NCBI RefSeq assembly: GCF_002899675.1 | Contig: NZ_PKUU01000014.1 | Coordinates: 101,888-165,887 of the forward strand | DNA: 64,000 nt | From: Clostridium sp. chh4-2 | GTDB taxonomy: Bacteria; Bacillota; Clostridia; Lachnospirales; Lachnospiraceae | Reading direction: 5' to 3' | Shown here: one piece after another, positions 43,798-52,308 of the stretch | How positions within the stretch are numbered: position 1 is the stretch's first letter | Layout of the letters: the number at the start of each line of letters is the position of its first letter | Program-made: the position numbers and the translations under genes | Notes under the pieces: model-generated | The model's database searches: none | What the model was told of the DNA's origin: nothing | The model's input: only the letters and a program-made list of their open reading frames with translations

Positions 43798-44390
43798 TTA
43801 TAAAGAACGCAGAATTGGAGACGGTTTGCGGTATCACCAGCACGCTGCCGGAGAACACATGTCCGGAATTTGCATTTGCGGGAAAGTCCAATGTTGGAAA
43901 ATCGTCCCTGATCAATGCGCTGATGAACCGGAAATCACTTGCCAGAACATCCGCCCAGCCGGGAAAGACGCAGACGATTAATTATTATAAGATCAACGAC
44001 GCTTTTTATTACGTGGATCTGCCCGGATATGGGTATGCCAAGGTGGCCGTAGAGGTAAAAGCCAAATGGGGCAAGATGATTGAAGATTACCTCCATAAGT
44101 CCAAGATGCTGAAGGCCGTGTTCCTTCTGATCGATATCCGCCATGAACCGTCCAATAATGATAAAACCATGTATGACTGGATTCTGGCCAACGGCTACCA
44201 GCCCATCATTGTTGCAACAAAGCTGGACAAGATAAACCGAAGCCAAATTCAAAAGCATATCAAAATGCTGAGAACCGGCCTCGGCGCAGGCCCGGAAGTC
44301 CGAATCTTCCCATTTTCAGCTACAAGCAAGCAGGGACGGGAAGAAATCTGGGATTTCATTGAGTCTCTGACGGAAGAAAATATAAATTAA
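43794..44390 (+). CDS. engB: Ribosome-assembly GTPase EngB (YsxC/YihA)
   Basis: A 198-residue essential GTPase for assembly of the large ribosomal subunit. The G1 loop is AGKSNVGKSSL, G3 is DLPGYGYA, G4 is TKLDK and G5 is FSATSKQ, with the family's RKSLARTSAQPGKTQ switch region. The ATG overlaps the lon stop by 4 bp, the widespread lon-engB pair. It ends just before the repeat block. Confidence 0.95.
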   Translation: MIIKNAELETVCGITSTLPENTCPEFAFAGKSNVGKSSLINALMNRKSLARTSAQPGKTQTINYYKINDAFYYVDLPGYGYAKVAVEVKAKWGKMIEDYLHKSKMLKAVFLLIDIRHEPSNNDKTMYDWILANGYQPIIVATKLDKINRSQIQKHIKMLRTGLGAGPEVRIFPFSATSKQGREEIWDFIESLTEENIN

Positions 44391-44422
44391 TTGTTATTTA
44401 ACGTAGTTGGCGAAAGGGGGAC

Positions 44423-44773
44423 GCCCGGAATCGGGAGGCGGAGCCGGAAGCCAAAGGTCGGAGGGGCCATCCGGGCCGGGGAAGGAAGATGCAGCCAGAT
44501 CGGATTCGGGATTCGCCCCTAAGAACAACTAAGGCCCGTAAGGACAGAACAAGGCAGGCCGGCGCCATTCGCAGTGAACTCTTTATGACTTCGCTGCTCA
44601 AGGGCGCCTTAGAAACTGACACGGAAATCAGCTTCTACCTGCCTCGTTCTGCCCTTACGGGCCTAAGTTGTTCTAAAGGGGTTCCATACGATCCGATCTG
44701 ACTGCATCTTCCTTCCCCGGCCCGGACGGCCCCTCCGACCTTTGGCTTCCGGCTCCGCCTCCCGATTCCGGGC
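44423..44773 (+). repeat. Large branched palindromic element, copy B (351 bp)
   Basis: The same plan as copy A, in the same orientation: an outer stem, the bulged GATTCGGGATTCGCCCCTAAG region opposite CTAAAGGGGTTCCATACGATC, a middle stem, and two tip hairpins including GCAGTGAACTCTTTATGACT. The outer arms (about 75 bp, starting CCCGGAATCGGGAGGCGG and ending in its complement) share no sequence with those of copies A, C and D, yet are complementary to each other. Pairing continues outside (GCGAAA at 44410, TTTCGC at 44778). No protein is recognised. Confidence 0.85.
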
Positions 44774-44834
44774 TGGTTTTCGCTAGCCTGGTTAAAAACA
44801 ATTTTGGTGCGTAGGTATTTATATAGCACTACAT

Positions 44835-44969
44835 TTACGTAGATCGTGAAGGGATTTTCTGAAATGCTTTCAGGTTTTACTTTAAACGTCAAGGCATTTA
44901 GCGTAAAGACCTCACCCTTTACATTAAATCCTCAAGGCATTTCTGAAAATTCCTTCACGGTTGATGTAA
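44835..44969. repeat. Palindrome built from diverged 43-bp repeat units
   Basis: CGTGAAGGGATTTTCTGAAATG near 44845 pairs with its near complement ending at 44959, and the centre holds further AAGGCATTT and CACCCTTTAC pieces of the repeat family seen at 8544, 26451 and 52245. It looks like two or three nested units in opposite orientation. Confidence 0.7.
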
Positions 44970-45018
44970 AAAACTACTCTATCTCCCAAATCTTTTTTCC
45001 TTAGCTAGCCAAGCAACA

Positions 45019-45313
45019 GCCGGAAAGAAGGGGGAATCTGGGCAGGCGGCGGAACTAAAAAGGAATAGGGGATCGTTTGCAGACCCTTAGAGGTACTTGG
45101 CCGGCAGGAACGGAAAAAGGCAGACAAATACTGAATTCCGAATCAGTATTTGAGGTGCCCCTTGAACGATGAAGTCATCAGGAGTTCATCGTGAATGGGC
45201 ACCGCGCTGCCTTTTTCCGTTTCTGGCGGCCTTAGTACCTCTTAGGGTCGAAACTCGAATCCCCTATTCCTTATTAGTTCCGCCGTCCGCCCAGGTTCCC
45301 CCTTCTTTCCGGC
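45019..45313 (-). repeat. Large branched palindromic element, copy C (295 bp)
   Basis: By the conserved core (on the minus strand CCATTCACGATGAACTCC...), this copy points opposite to A and B. Outer arms begin GCCGGAAAGAAGGGGGAA and end at 45313 with the complement. The arms carry G-T/A-C differences that keep pairing on one strand. The two tip hairpins are present: GATGAA/TTCATC and CAAATACTGA/TCAGTATTTG. It is within 1 bp of copy A in length. It lies between copy B and the end of the DUF4364 gene. Confidence 0.85.
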
Positions 45314-45344
45314 GTTTCTTTCTCAGTTAAATAAAGATTCCTCC

Positions 45345-45866
45345 CTAATTGCTCATCAGGGTGCGCATCACGAAGGAATAGATTTCCTGGCTTTTGTTTT
45401 CCCAATTGCTGCACATGAGTTCGGCTTGTTCTTTGTCGGGAACGGATAAATCGAAGCTGATTAACGGATTCTTACCTTCGCGGACTTCGCAGTGAACGAT
45501 ATAGTCCTGGTTGGTGGATTTATAGAAATCGGAGACCATGCCGACCTCGTTGCGGAGGCGGAAGCGGTTCTCTTTTAAATACTGATCCATATCTTCAATG
45601 ATGGCCGGAGATATCTTTTTCCCGAAAAAAGAAAGGGTATCCTCACCCTCTTTTGTGATTTCATATCTGGATGTGTTGTGAATACTTTCAACGCGGACCA
45701 GACCGGCTTCCAAAAGTTCATTCAGCGCCTGCTGCAGCGTAAAATAAGTGGTATATTCGTGATCCAGAAAAAAATCTGACAGTTGGGAATTTGTCAGTGG
45801 AAAATTTACCTGCTTCAGCATGTACAGGTTCATCAGTTTGTATAAAGTCATGGGTTCAGAAAGCAT
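45345..45866 (-). CDS. DUF4364-family winged-helix protein
   Basis: A 173-residue protein. Residues 5-75 form a winged-helix domain (LYKLMNLYMLKQVNFPLTNSQL-like start, then LQQALNELLEAGLVRVE and RYEITKEGEDTL); the rest is an alpha/beta domain of unknown role. The overall shape fits DUF4364, a family common in Clostridia with no known function. Two ATGs are close together; I chose 45866 because GGAG lies 7 bases before it, while for 45872 it is only 1 base away. It is a single gene facing the repeat block. Confidence 0.75.
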   Translation of the reverse strand: MLSEPMTLYKLMNLYMLKQVNFPLTNSQLSDFFLDHEYTTYFTLQQALNELLEAGLVRVESIHNTSRYEITKEGEDTLSFFGKKISPAIIEDMDQYLKENRFRLRNEVGMVSDFYKSTNQDYIVHCEVREGKNPLISFDLSVPDKEQAELMCSNWENKSQEIYSFVMRTLMSN

Positions 45867-46130
45867 AGTCATTCTCCGTTTGATTCATCATTGTAATATC
45901 ACTATCATATCAATTTTCACCCGTTAAATCAAGGATGGGATGAAAAAATATGTGAATATGAGAAAAACGGCAGCGTATAAATACGAAAAAATACCGGTTA
46001 AGGAGAATGCGTAGGATGCCGGTTTAGAGAAACTGTCAAATTCTGGCACGACAAAGCTCGACAAAATATGCTTTTAAATCAATAGAAAATATGATATGAT
46101 AAATAGTGATGATAAAAGACGGGTGGTACC

Positions 46131-49100
46131 ATGAAAGAGAAAATCAATCGACTGGCAAAAGGGATTATTGACGCAGAAGTACCTCAGATGATATGCAGCC
46201 CGGACACCATTGATGAAGTGGTGAGAGCTGGGGAAGTCACAAAAAAGGAAGTCTATATTACAAGTGAGAATAACCTGCATATTAAAGGTCTCATGTATTC
46301 TTCCAGTGAGAGGGTGTGCATACAGAATTACGCATTCGGAGGACTCAGAAATCATATAACTTATGAAATAAATAGCAGTCACCTGGAACACGGTGACATA
46401 ATTAAGGGATCTTTTTATCTGGTGACCAATGGCGGTGAAAAGGAGATTCCTTATTCTTTTCGTGTGGAACTTGGCAATTCAGGCAAAGTTTTGGGCGGTT
46501 TGGAGACAGCGGAGGATTTTGGAAGGCTGGCGAAGAACGACTGGGATACTGCGCTCAGACTGTTTGAATACCAGGATTTTATAGAGGCGCCTTTTATGCA
46601 GGATATCGGAATCCGGGCTGTATATGACGGATTAAAAGGGCGTGTGAACAGACATAACCAGATGGAAGAATTTCTTGTCTTTCTGAAGGTAAAAGAGCCG
46701 GTTAAACTGGAGATCCCGGAGGAAACAAGATTTTACGATGATCTTCCGGAACCGGCGGATGATAAGATTGTGATTAAGAAAAATACCTGGGGTTATGCCT
46801 ATATGGAGGCAAAAGCGGATGGAGATTTCATCCTCCTTCCCCAGAAGATTATTACAAATGCAGATTTTACGGATAATAAATGCGAGTTTAAGTTCAGGAT
46901 TCAGCCATCCAGACTGCATAAAGGCAGAAATTTCGGGGCTGTGTTTCTGACCATGTTTAATAAGACGGTGACCATACCAGTGGAGGCTTTGGGCGATGAA
47001 ACGGTGGTTGTATCGGACAAATCCACAGGGGTTGCCAGGAAGGATCTGGAGAGGTATATCTCCCTTCGATTGGACTATGAAAGCGGCGTTTATGAAGACG
47101 CGCTTGTGCTCAACCAGATGATTCATGAGCTGGAGCAGGTGAGGGCTATTTACGAACCGGATAACCGTCTGAACCTGATGTATGCGGAACTGCTGTTCCT
47201 GACGGATAATAAAGAACAGGCGTGCATGATCCTGGACGAGTGCAGAGAGAGCATTCTGATGTCCAGATTGGAAGATGTGGAGAATTACTGCTATTATCAG
47301 TACCTCAACTTGCTGATTCATCCCAATGAAGGGCAGAAGGAGTCCCTGATCCGTCTTCTCAATAAATATCTGGAAGAGCGGAAACAGAACCATTACCTGT
47401 TTTTCCTGCTTTTAAAGCTGGATGAGAGCCTTGCGGAAAATTCTGCCAATCTCATGGCCAGAATTAAGAAAATCTATGCCCGCGGCTGCCGCAGCCCGTT
47501 ATTATATGCAAAGGTATGTAAGCTGCTGAATGAGAATCCTGAGTTTTTAAAGAGCTTAGAGGGCATGGAGCTGCAGGCCTTGAATTACGGCGTTAAAAAA
47601 GATGTGATTTCTTCCGACTTGGCGCTCAAGGTGGCCCAGACCGCTAATATTACAAAATACTATAATAAAATTTTGTATCATATCCTGGTGGCGCTGTACG
47701 AATATTATCCGGAGAAAGAAATTCTCGGAGCCTTGTGCGGCATACTGGTAAAGGGCGGCCTCAGAACGCCGGAAGCATTTGCCTGGTATGAACTGGCATT
47801 ATCAGAGAAGATCAGTTTAACGAGGCTTTATGAGTACTATCTGTATTCCCTTCCGAAAGAATACAATCATGCGCTTCCAAGGGAAATACTGCTTTATTTT
47901 TCTTATGATAATGAGTTGGATTCTTATAATAAATCAGTGCTTTATCAGAATATTTTGATGTATGTGAATTCTGATACTGCCATTTATAAAGATTATGAGC
48001 GGGAGATCGAACAGTTTGCCATGAACCAGCTGTTTTCCGCTCAGATTAACCGCCGGCTGGCGGTTATCTATGATCATATGATATATAAGGATATGATCGA
48101 TAAACCGGTGGCTAAAGTTCTGCCTGCAATTTTGAGGTCTTACCGGATCAGCTGCAGGAATCAGGCTATGAAATATGTAATTGTCTGCCACGAAGAACTT
48201 TTAGAGGAAGAGGCATATGCGATTACGGAGGGAGTGGCTTATGTGCCGCTGTTCTCCGAAAAGAGCCATATCCTGTTCCAGGACGCTTACGGCAACCGGT
48301 ATGCGGAAATCGCCTATGTGAAGACGCCGGTGATGGATAAGCCGGATTTGGAGCAGCGGTGTTTTGAAGTGTATCCGGAACACAATATGCTGCTTTTAAA
48401 GGAATGCGGAAAGATTCTGGAGATGGATGAGCCGGACGAGGAACAGATCCGCCTTTTAGAACAGCTGGCAGGCCAGTTAAGGCTTCATCCGCTGTATGAA
48501 AAGAAGATTCTCAGTAAGATTGTATCCTATTATGCCCGCATGGCTGCAGAGGAAGAAGAGGATAAGGCGGAGAAGAGCAGCAGCTATCTGCTCATGATGG
48601 ATATGAAGGCCGTCACAAGGGCTGAGAGAATCAGCGTGTGTGAAACCTACATCAGGCAGGGATATATCCGGGAAGCGTATGAGCTGATTAAGGAGTATGG
48701 GGCCGAGAATATTTCGGACAAGTATCTTCTTAAAATGTGCTCGAAGATGATTCTTCAGAGTTTATTTGATCAGGATGACCTGCTGCTTCACCTGTCTTAC
48801 CGCGTATTTGATGCCGGATTCAGCGACAGTGTGGTGATGGATTATCTCTGTGAACATTACAATGGAACTGCGGCCCAGATGTACCGGGTGTTAAAGCAGG
48901 GGATTGTGGAGCGTGTGGAGACGTATGACCTGGAGGAACGGCTTCTGGGCCAGATGCTGTTCAGCGATACGATGCTGAACATCGACAAGGTATTCGATCT
49001 GTACGCATCCAGAAAAAAGACGTCCGAAAGCATTTTAAAAGCATATTTTACGGTCAAGAGCGCGGAGTATTTTATACAGGAGCTTCCGTCTGACGACAAG

Positions 49101-49706
49101 GTGTTCAGCTATCTGGAAGGGGCGATCCATGGAACGATTGAAAAGGATAAGGTTCCGACCATTTATCTGCTGGCGCTGACAAAATACTATTCTACGCTTC
49201 CGAATCTGACGGATGAGCAGAAAAAGTTATGTGAAACGGTTATTAATATTATTCTGTCTGAAGGGATGGTTTTTGCCTATTTCAAGGATTTGGCAAAACA
49301 TATTGCCGTTCCGGAGGATATTATGGATAAGGGAATCATTCAGTATTGCGGAAAGAAGGATTCTAAGGTGGAACTGAATATCAGGATTCTGCCGGACGAA
49401 GAAGAATTCCATGCTGAAGAGATGAAACGAGTGTATCAGGGGATTTTTATTAAGCAAAAAATCCTTTTCGAAGGCGAAATTATGGAATACCAGATTTATG
49501 ATATGAAAGACGGAACCCGTGTTCTGGCAAAAGAAGGCAGCATCTCATGCGATATGTCTGCATTCCCTAAATCGGACAGCCGGTTTGCCTGTCTGAATGA
49601 TATGGGATTATGTTTAAGTCTGAAGGAAGAAGAGAGCCTGAAAAAGAAAATGCAGGAATATCTGGTGAAAATCGCTACTGCGGAAGAATTATTTTCCCTG
49701 ATGTAG
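46131..49706 (+). CDS. Large conserved protein of unknown function (DUF5717-like)
   Basis: A 1191-residue protein with no signal peptide or membrane segment. Residues 1-290 are strand-rich with two repeat-like beta domains (EVTKKEVYITSENNLHIKGL..., and IKKNTWGYAYMEAKADGDF...). Residues 300-1050 are almost all helical, with Tyr/Leu/Ala spacing like TPR or SEL1 solenoids (for example LMYAELLFLTDNKEQACMIL and TRLYEYYLYSLPKEYNHALP). The C-terminal 130 residues return to strands. It resembles the DUF5717 family of Lachnospiraceae; function unknown. It is followed after 44 bp by an actin-fold protein gene and then a TPR gene, and the three probably form an operon. The ribosome site is weak (GGGTGG). 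Confidence 0.7.
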   Translation: MKEKINRLAKGIIDAEVPQMICSPDTIDEVVRAGEVTKKEVYITSENNLHIKGLMYSSSERVCIQNYAFGGLRNHITYEINSSHLEHGDIIKGSFYLVTNGGEKEIPYSFRVELGNSGKVLGGLETAEDFGRLAKNDWDTALRLFEYQDFIEAPFMQDIGIRAVYDGLKGRVNRHNQMEEFLVFLKVKEPVKLEIPEETRFYDDLPEPADDKIVIKKNTWGYAYMEAKADGDFILLPQKIITNADFTDNKCEFKFRIQPSRLHKGRNFGAVFLTMFNKTVTIPVEALGDETVVVSDKSTGVARKDLERYISLRLDYESGVYEDALVLNQMIHELEQVRAIYEPDNRLNLMYAELLFLTDNKEQACMILDECRESILMSRLEDVENYCYYQYLNLLIHPNEGQKESLIRLLNKYLEERKQNHYLFFLLLKLDESLAENSANLMARIKKIYARGCRSPLLYAKVCKLLNENPEFLKSLEGMELQALNYGVKKDVISSDLALKVAQTANITKYYNKILYHILVALYEYYPEKEILGALCGILVKGGLRTPEAFAWYELALSEKISLTRLYEYYLYSLPKEYNHALPREILLYFSYDNELDSYNKSVLYQNILMYVNSDTAIYKDYEREIEQFAMNQLFSAQINRRLAVIYDHMIYKDMIDKPVAKVLPAILRSYRISCRNQAMKYVIVCHEELLEEEAYAITEGVAYVPLFSEKSHILFQDAYGNRYAEIAYVKTPVMDKPDLEQRCFEVYPEHNMLLLKECGKILEMDEPDEEQIRLLEQLAGQLRLHPLYEKKILSKIVSYYARMAAEEEEDKAEKSSSYLLMMDMKAVTRAERISVCETYIRQGYIREAYELIKEYGAENISDKYLLKMCSKMILQSLFDQDDLLLHLSYRVFDAGFSDSVVMDYLCEHYNGTAAQMYRVLKQGIVERVETYDLEERLLGQMLFSDTMLNIDKVFDLYASRKKTSESILKAYFTVKSAEYFIQELPSDDKVFSYLEGAIHGTIEKDKVPTIYLLALTKYYSTLPNLTDEQKKLCETVINIILSEGMVFAYFKDLAKHIAVPEDIMDKGIIQYCGKKDSKVELNIRILPDEEEFHAEEMKRVYQGIFIKQKILFEGEIMEYQIYDMKDGTRVLAKEGSISCDMSAFPKSDSRFACLNDMGLCLSLKEEESLKKKMQEYLVKIATAEELFSLM

Positions 49707-49750
49707 AGGCTGCTGGACAATTACAGGATATTTAAATAAGGGGGCTGTCT

Positions 49751-50974
49751 ATGGACGGACTGATAATAGGACTGGATTTATGTGACACTTACACGCAGAT
49801 CTGTTGTTATGGAGACGAGCAGGCTTTTACAATACCGACTGTGATCTGCAGGAAAAAAAATGAAGAAGAGTGGTGTGTCGGTGAAGACGCATATGGTTTT
49901 ACGCTGATCGGGGAAGGAACCATTGTCGATAAACTTTTAAGCCTTGTAAAAAAGGACGGTACGGCAACCATTGGAGGAATCCGATACGAGGGACTTGACC
50001 TCTTAAAACAATATTTAAAAAAAGTGCTGGAACTTCCGCTGGAAAAGCATGAAAAGGCTCCGGTTGAACAGCTTGTTATCGCACTGAGAAAAGTGGATGC
50101 CAAATTAATTGACGCATTGCTTCAATGTGCTGATTTTTTAGGTATTCCGAGAAAGAAACTGCATGTGATCAGCCATACGGAGGGATTTATCTATTATATC
50201 CTGAGCCAGAAGCGGGAAGTGTGGAGCAACCAGGTGGGCATGTTTGACCTGTCGGAAGAGTATTTAAGATATTACGAATTGAAGGTTCAGCGTGGGCTTC
50301 GTCAGACTACGGTTATCGCTGAATATGAGGATCTGGACGAGGGGTTCAGCCTGGACATCCTTTCCAGCAGTGCAGGAGGGAAACTGGCGGATAAGATTTT
50401 ATGCGCCTGCGGGGACAGGCTTCTTCAGAAAAAGCTGTTCTCCTCCATTTTTCTGACCGGCAAAGGATTTGAGACCCAGGACTGGGCTGTGGAATTTATG
50501 AAGATGATCTGCACCAAACGCCGTGTCTATGGGGAGAGCAGTGTATTTGCCAAAGGAGCGGCTTATAAGGCGGCGGATTACGGACAGGAAAAGACTTCTT
50601 ATCCTTACATTTTTATCTGTGAAGGAAGGCTGGAAGCCACGGTGTCGGTCAACATTTTTCACCGGGATAAAGAGGGGCAGTTGGTGGTTGCATCTGCCGG
50701 GGATAACTGGTACGAATGCAAGAGCACCATGGATTTTATTACGGACAGTCAAAATGCCATTGAATTTATGATTACGCCCCAGGACCCGAAAAAGAAGAAG
50801 CTGATACGCATTCCGCTTGAAGGATTCCCTGAACGGCCGGCCAGAACTACCAGGGTTTCGGTCAGCATTGGATTTCTGGACAGGAATACCATGGCGGTTG
50901 TGATTAAGGATAAAGGGTTTGGTGAGCTGTATCCGGCCACCGATGCCACCATCAGACAAGAGGTTATGATATGA
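49751..50974 (+). CDS. Actin/Hsp70-fold ATPase-like protein (DUF5716-like)
   Basis: A 407-residue protein. The start MDGLIIGLDLCDTYTQICCY matches the phosphate-1 strand-turn of the actin/Hsp70/sugar-kinase fold. Later VGMFDLSEEYLRYYEL resembles the phosphate-2 hairpin, and SIFLTGKGFETQDWAVEFM with SSVFAKGAAYKA resembles the adenosine loop and its following helix. The last 120 residues are strand-rich, like a substrate-binding domain. I recognise it as DUF5716-like; the ATPase idea is inference from motif order. It lies between a large solenoid protein and a TPR protein, an arrangement that suggests a chaperone- or scaffold-like machine. It overlaps the next gene by 4 bp. Confidence 0.6.
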   Translation: MDGLIIGLDLCDTYTQICCYGDEQAFTIPTVICRKKNEEEWCVGEDAYGFTLIGEGTIVDKLLSLVKKDGTATIGGIRYEGLDLLKQYLKKVLELPLEKHEKAPVEQLVIALRKVDAKLIDALLQCADFLGIPRKKLHVISHTEGFIYYILSQKREVWSNQVGMFDLSEEYLRYYELKVQRGLRQTTVIAEYEDLDEGFSLDILSSSAGGKLADKILCACGDRLLQKKLFSSIFLTGKGFETQDWAVEFMKMICTKRRVYGESSVFAKGAAYKAADYGQEKTSYPYIFICEGRLEATVSVNIFHRDKEGQLVVASAGDNWYECKSTMDFITDSQNAIEFMITPQDPKKKKLIRIPLEGFPERPARTTRVSVSIGFLDRNTMAVVIKDKGFGELYPATDATIRQEVMI

Positions 50975-51783
50975 GTTTAATCTTATGCCGGCAGGAACCG
51001 GTAAAACATCCGTATTACATAGAAAATCTTGGGATTCATATCTATTCGTCCCAGGAACTGTGTTATGTGATCTATAATCATTTGATGCTGGTTCTGGATG
51101 ACTTTGTGGATGAGCCTTTGATCGCATTTATCAGGGATGAGCTGGATATGGGATTTACGGCTTTAAAGCTGGACCGCTGGAAGAAGAGCGGTGAGAATCC
51201 GGATGATATGCTGTTAATCATTCTTCAGGAATGTGACTATTATACCACGGTTGAGATCGGAAAGCTGCGCCAGCAGATTCAGACCATCAGGAAGATGAAG
51301 CCGATGGACTACCAGAAGAACAAAGCCGATTATCTGTTTGCCTGCGGCCAGTACGGAAAGGCCATTGCAGTTTATAAAAAGATGCTGGAGGACCCGGAGC
51401 TGAAGGAAATGGGGGATGGATTTTCAGGTAAGATTTATAACAACCTGGGAACTGCTTATGCAAGGGTATTCCAATTTTCAAAAGCATTTGAAGCTTATAA
51501 AATGTCTTACGGGTTTTTAAAGGACATAAGCATTATACAAAAGCTTTATTTTCTGACAAAGATGGATTCGGCCCTTGTGCTGGGAGAGAGGTTTCAGTCC
51601 TTGGTGACGGATGAGATGGCGCGCCAGTGGGATGCCAGAATTAGCCAGGCACGTGAAATTGCTTCGGAGTCGGATAAGATTGAGGATTTGAATGAACTGT
51701 TTAAGAAGGACCCCATCAAGAGGATGGCGGGGGCCGCTCAGATGGTTCAGGCATGGAAACAGGAATACCGCAGCATGGCTTAG
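50971..51783 (+). CDS. TPR-like protein of unknown function, partner of the actin-fold protein
   Basis: A 270-residue, mostly helical protein. Residues 112-185 contain two TPR-like helix pairs (KADYLFACGQYGKAIAVYKKML and IYNNLGTAYARVFQFSKAFEAYK). The first 100 residues are helical with conserved-looking YYIENLGIHIYSSQELCY. No signal peptide. The ATGA overlap with the preceding gene implies translational coupling. It could be a co-factor of the actin-fold protein in the way TPR co-chaperones serve Hsp70; that is inference. Confidence 0.65.
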   Translation: MSLILCRQEPVKHPYYIENLGIHIYSSQELCYVIYNHLMLVLDDFVDEPLIAFIRDELDMGFTALKLDRWKKSGENPDDMLLIILQECDYYTTVEIGKLRQQIQTIRKMKPMDYQKNKADYLFACGQYGKAIAVYKKMLEDPELKEMGDGFSGKIYNNLGTAYARVFQFSKAFEAYKMSYGFLKDISIIQKLYFLTKMDSALVLGERFQSLVTDEMARQWDARISQAREIASESDKIEDLNELFKKDPIKRMAGAAQMVQAWKQEYRSMA

Positions 51784-51798
51784 GGCAGAAATTAAGCC

Positions 51799-51827
51799 TT
51801 GACAAAATAATTTAAACCCACTATGAT
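51799..51827 (+). promoter_or_regulatory. Sigma-A promoter of the valS leader
   Basis: TTGACA at 51799, 17 bp, TATGAT at 51822. Transcription should start near 51834, giving a 475-base leader before valS. Confidence 0.8.
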
Positions 51828-51845
51828 AATAGCATTAGAACATAA

Positions 51846-52110
51846 TAGATGGAAAAGCTTGGAAGAAGAGGAGTACATGCGTGACCCTGACAGAGAGAAC
51901 CGTTCATTGGCTGGAAGGCGGTTTGGGGATAGTGCGGGTGGAAGTAGCTTTGGAGCTGGAGTGCTGAGAGGCTGTGCTGGAGTGCAGGAGGTAGGCATTT
52001 TCGACTGGTCATCGTTAAAGGACTTATGAGATTGCCGGATATTTGGCAGAATAAAGGTGGTACCGCGGATTTTCGCCCTTTGTACAGGAAACTGTACAAG
52101 GGGCTTTTTT
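51846..52110 (+). promoter_or_regulatory. T-box riboswitch controlling valS
   Basis: The T-box core AAAGGTGGTACCGCGG is at 52054-52068 and is followed by a terminator. The Stem I landmarks are AGAGGAGTAC (51868-51877) on the 5' side and GGCTGGAAGGCGG at the tip. On the 3' side GAA is followed by GTA (51944-51946), which I propose as the specifier; GTA is a valine codon and matches the gene downstream. When tRNA-Val is uncharged, its acceptor end pairs with the T-box and the terminator does not form. The class is certain; the exact specifier is inferred. Confidence 0.9.
52076..52110 (+). terminator. T-box terminator hairpin
   Basis: CCCTTTGTACAGGAAACTGT and ACAAGGGG form a strong stem followed by CTTTTTT. 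It is the regulated stop of the T-box. Confidence 0.9.
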
Positions 52111-52113
52111 ATA

Positions 52114-52233
52114 TCATAGGAAAGTTCGTCCTATGACATAAAAAAGCCCTCCGGGCAGGATCGCACTGCAGCGGTGAGGTATAATGTCGCTGAAGCGACC
52201 CGCCGCAGGCGGAGAATCCCGCTTGCGGGATTC
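52114..52233 (+). repeat. Cluster of small hairpins between the T-box and valS
   Basis: Perfect or near-perfect hairpins in a row: TCATAGGA/TCCTATGA (52114-52136), GCCC/GGGC (52146-52156), TCGC/GCGA (52187-52198), CCGCC/GGCGG (52200-52212) and GAATCCCGC/GCGGGATTC (52214-52233). There is no coding frame. They lie inside the valS leader RNA; no regulatory motif is recognised. Confidence 0.7.
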
Positions 52234-52244
52234 TTTCTTACATC

Positions 52245-52280
52245 AAGGGTGAAGGCATTTTCGAAAATGCCTTCACCCTT
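52245..52280. repeat. Perfect 36-bp palindrome, second identical copy
   Basis: Identical to 8544-8579 in all 36 bases, and both copies follow TTACATC. Here it sits 20 bp before the valS ribosome site AAAAGGAG, on the leader RNA. Confidence 0.85.
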
Positions 52281-52308
52281 AACATAAAAAAATGAAAAGG
52301 AGTATACG

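Noticed and set aside
44423..45313. Insertion sequence with transposase
   Set aside because: No frame resembles a transposase or any enzyme; only nested inverted repeats are present.
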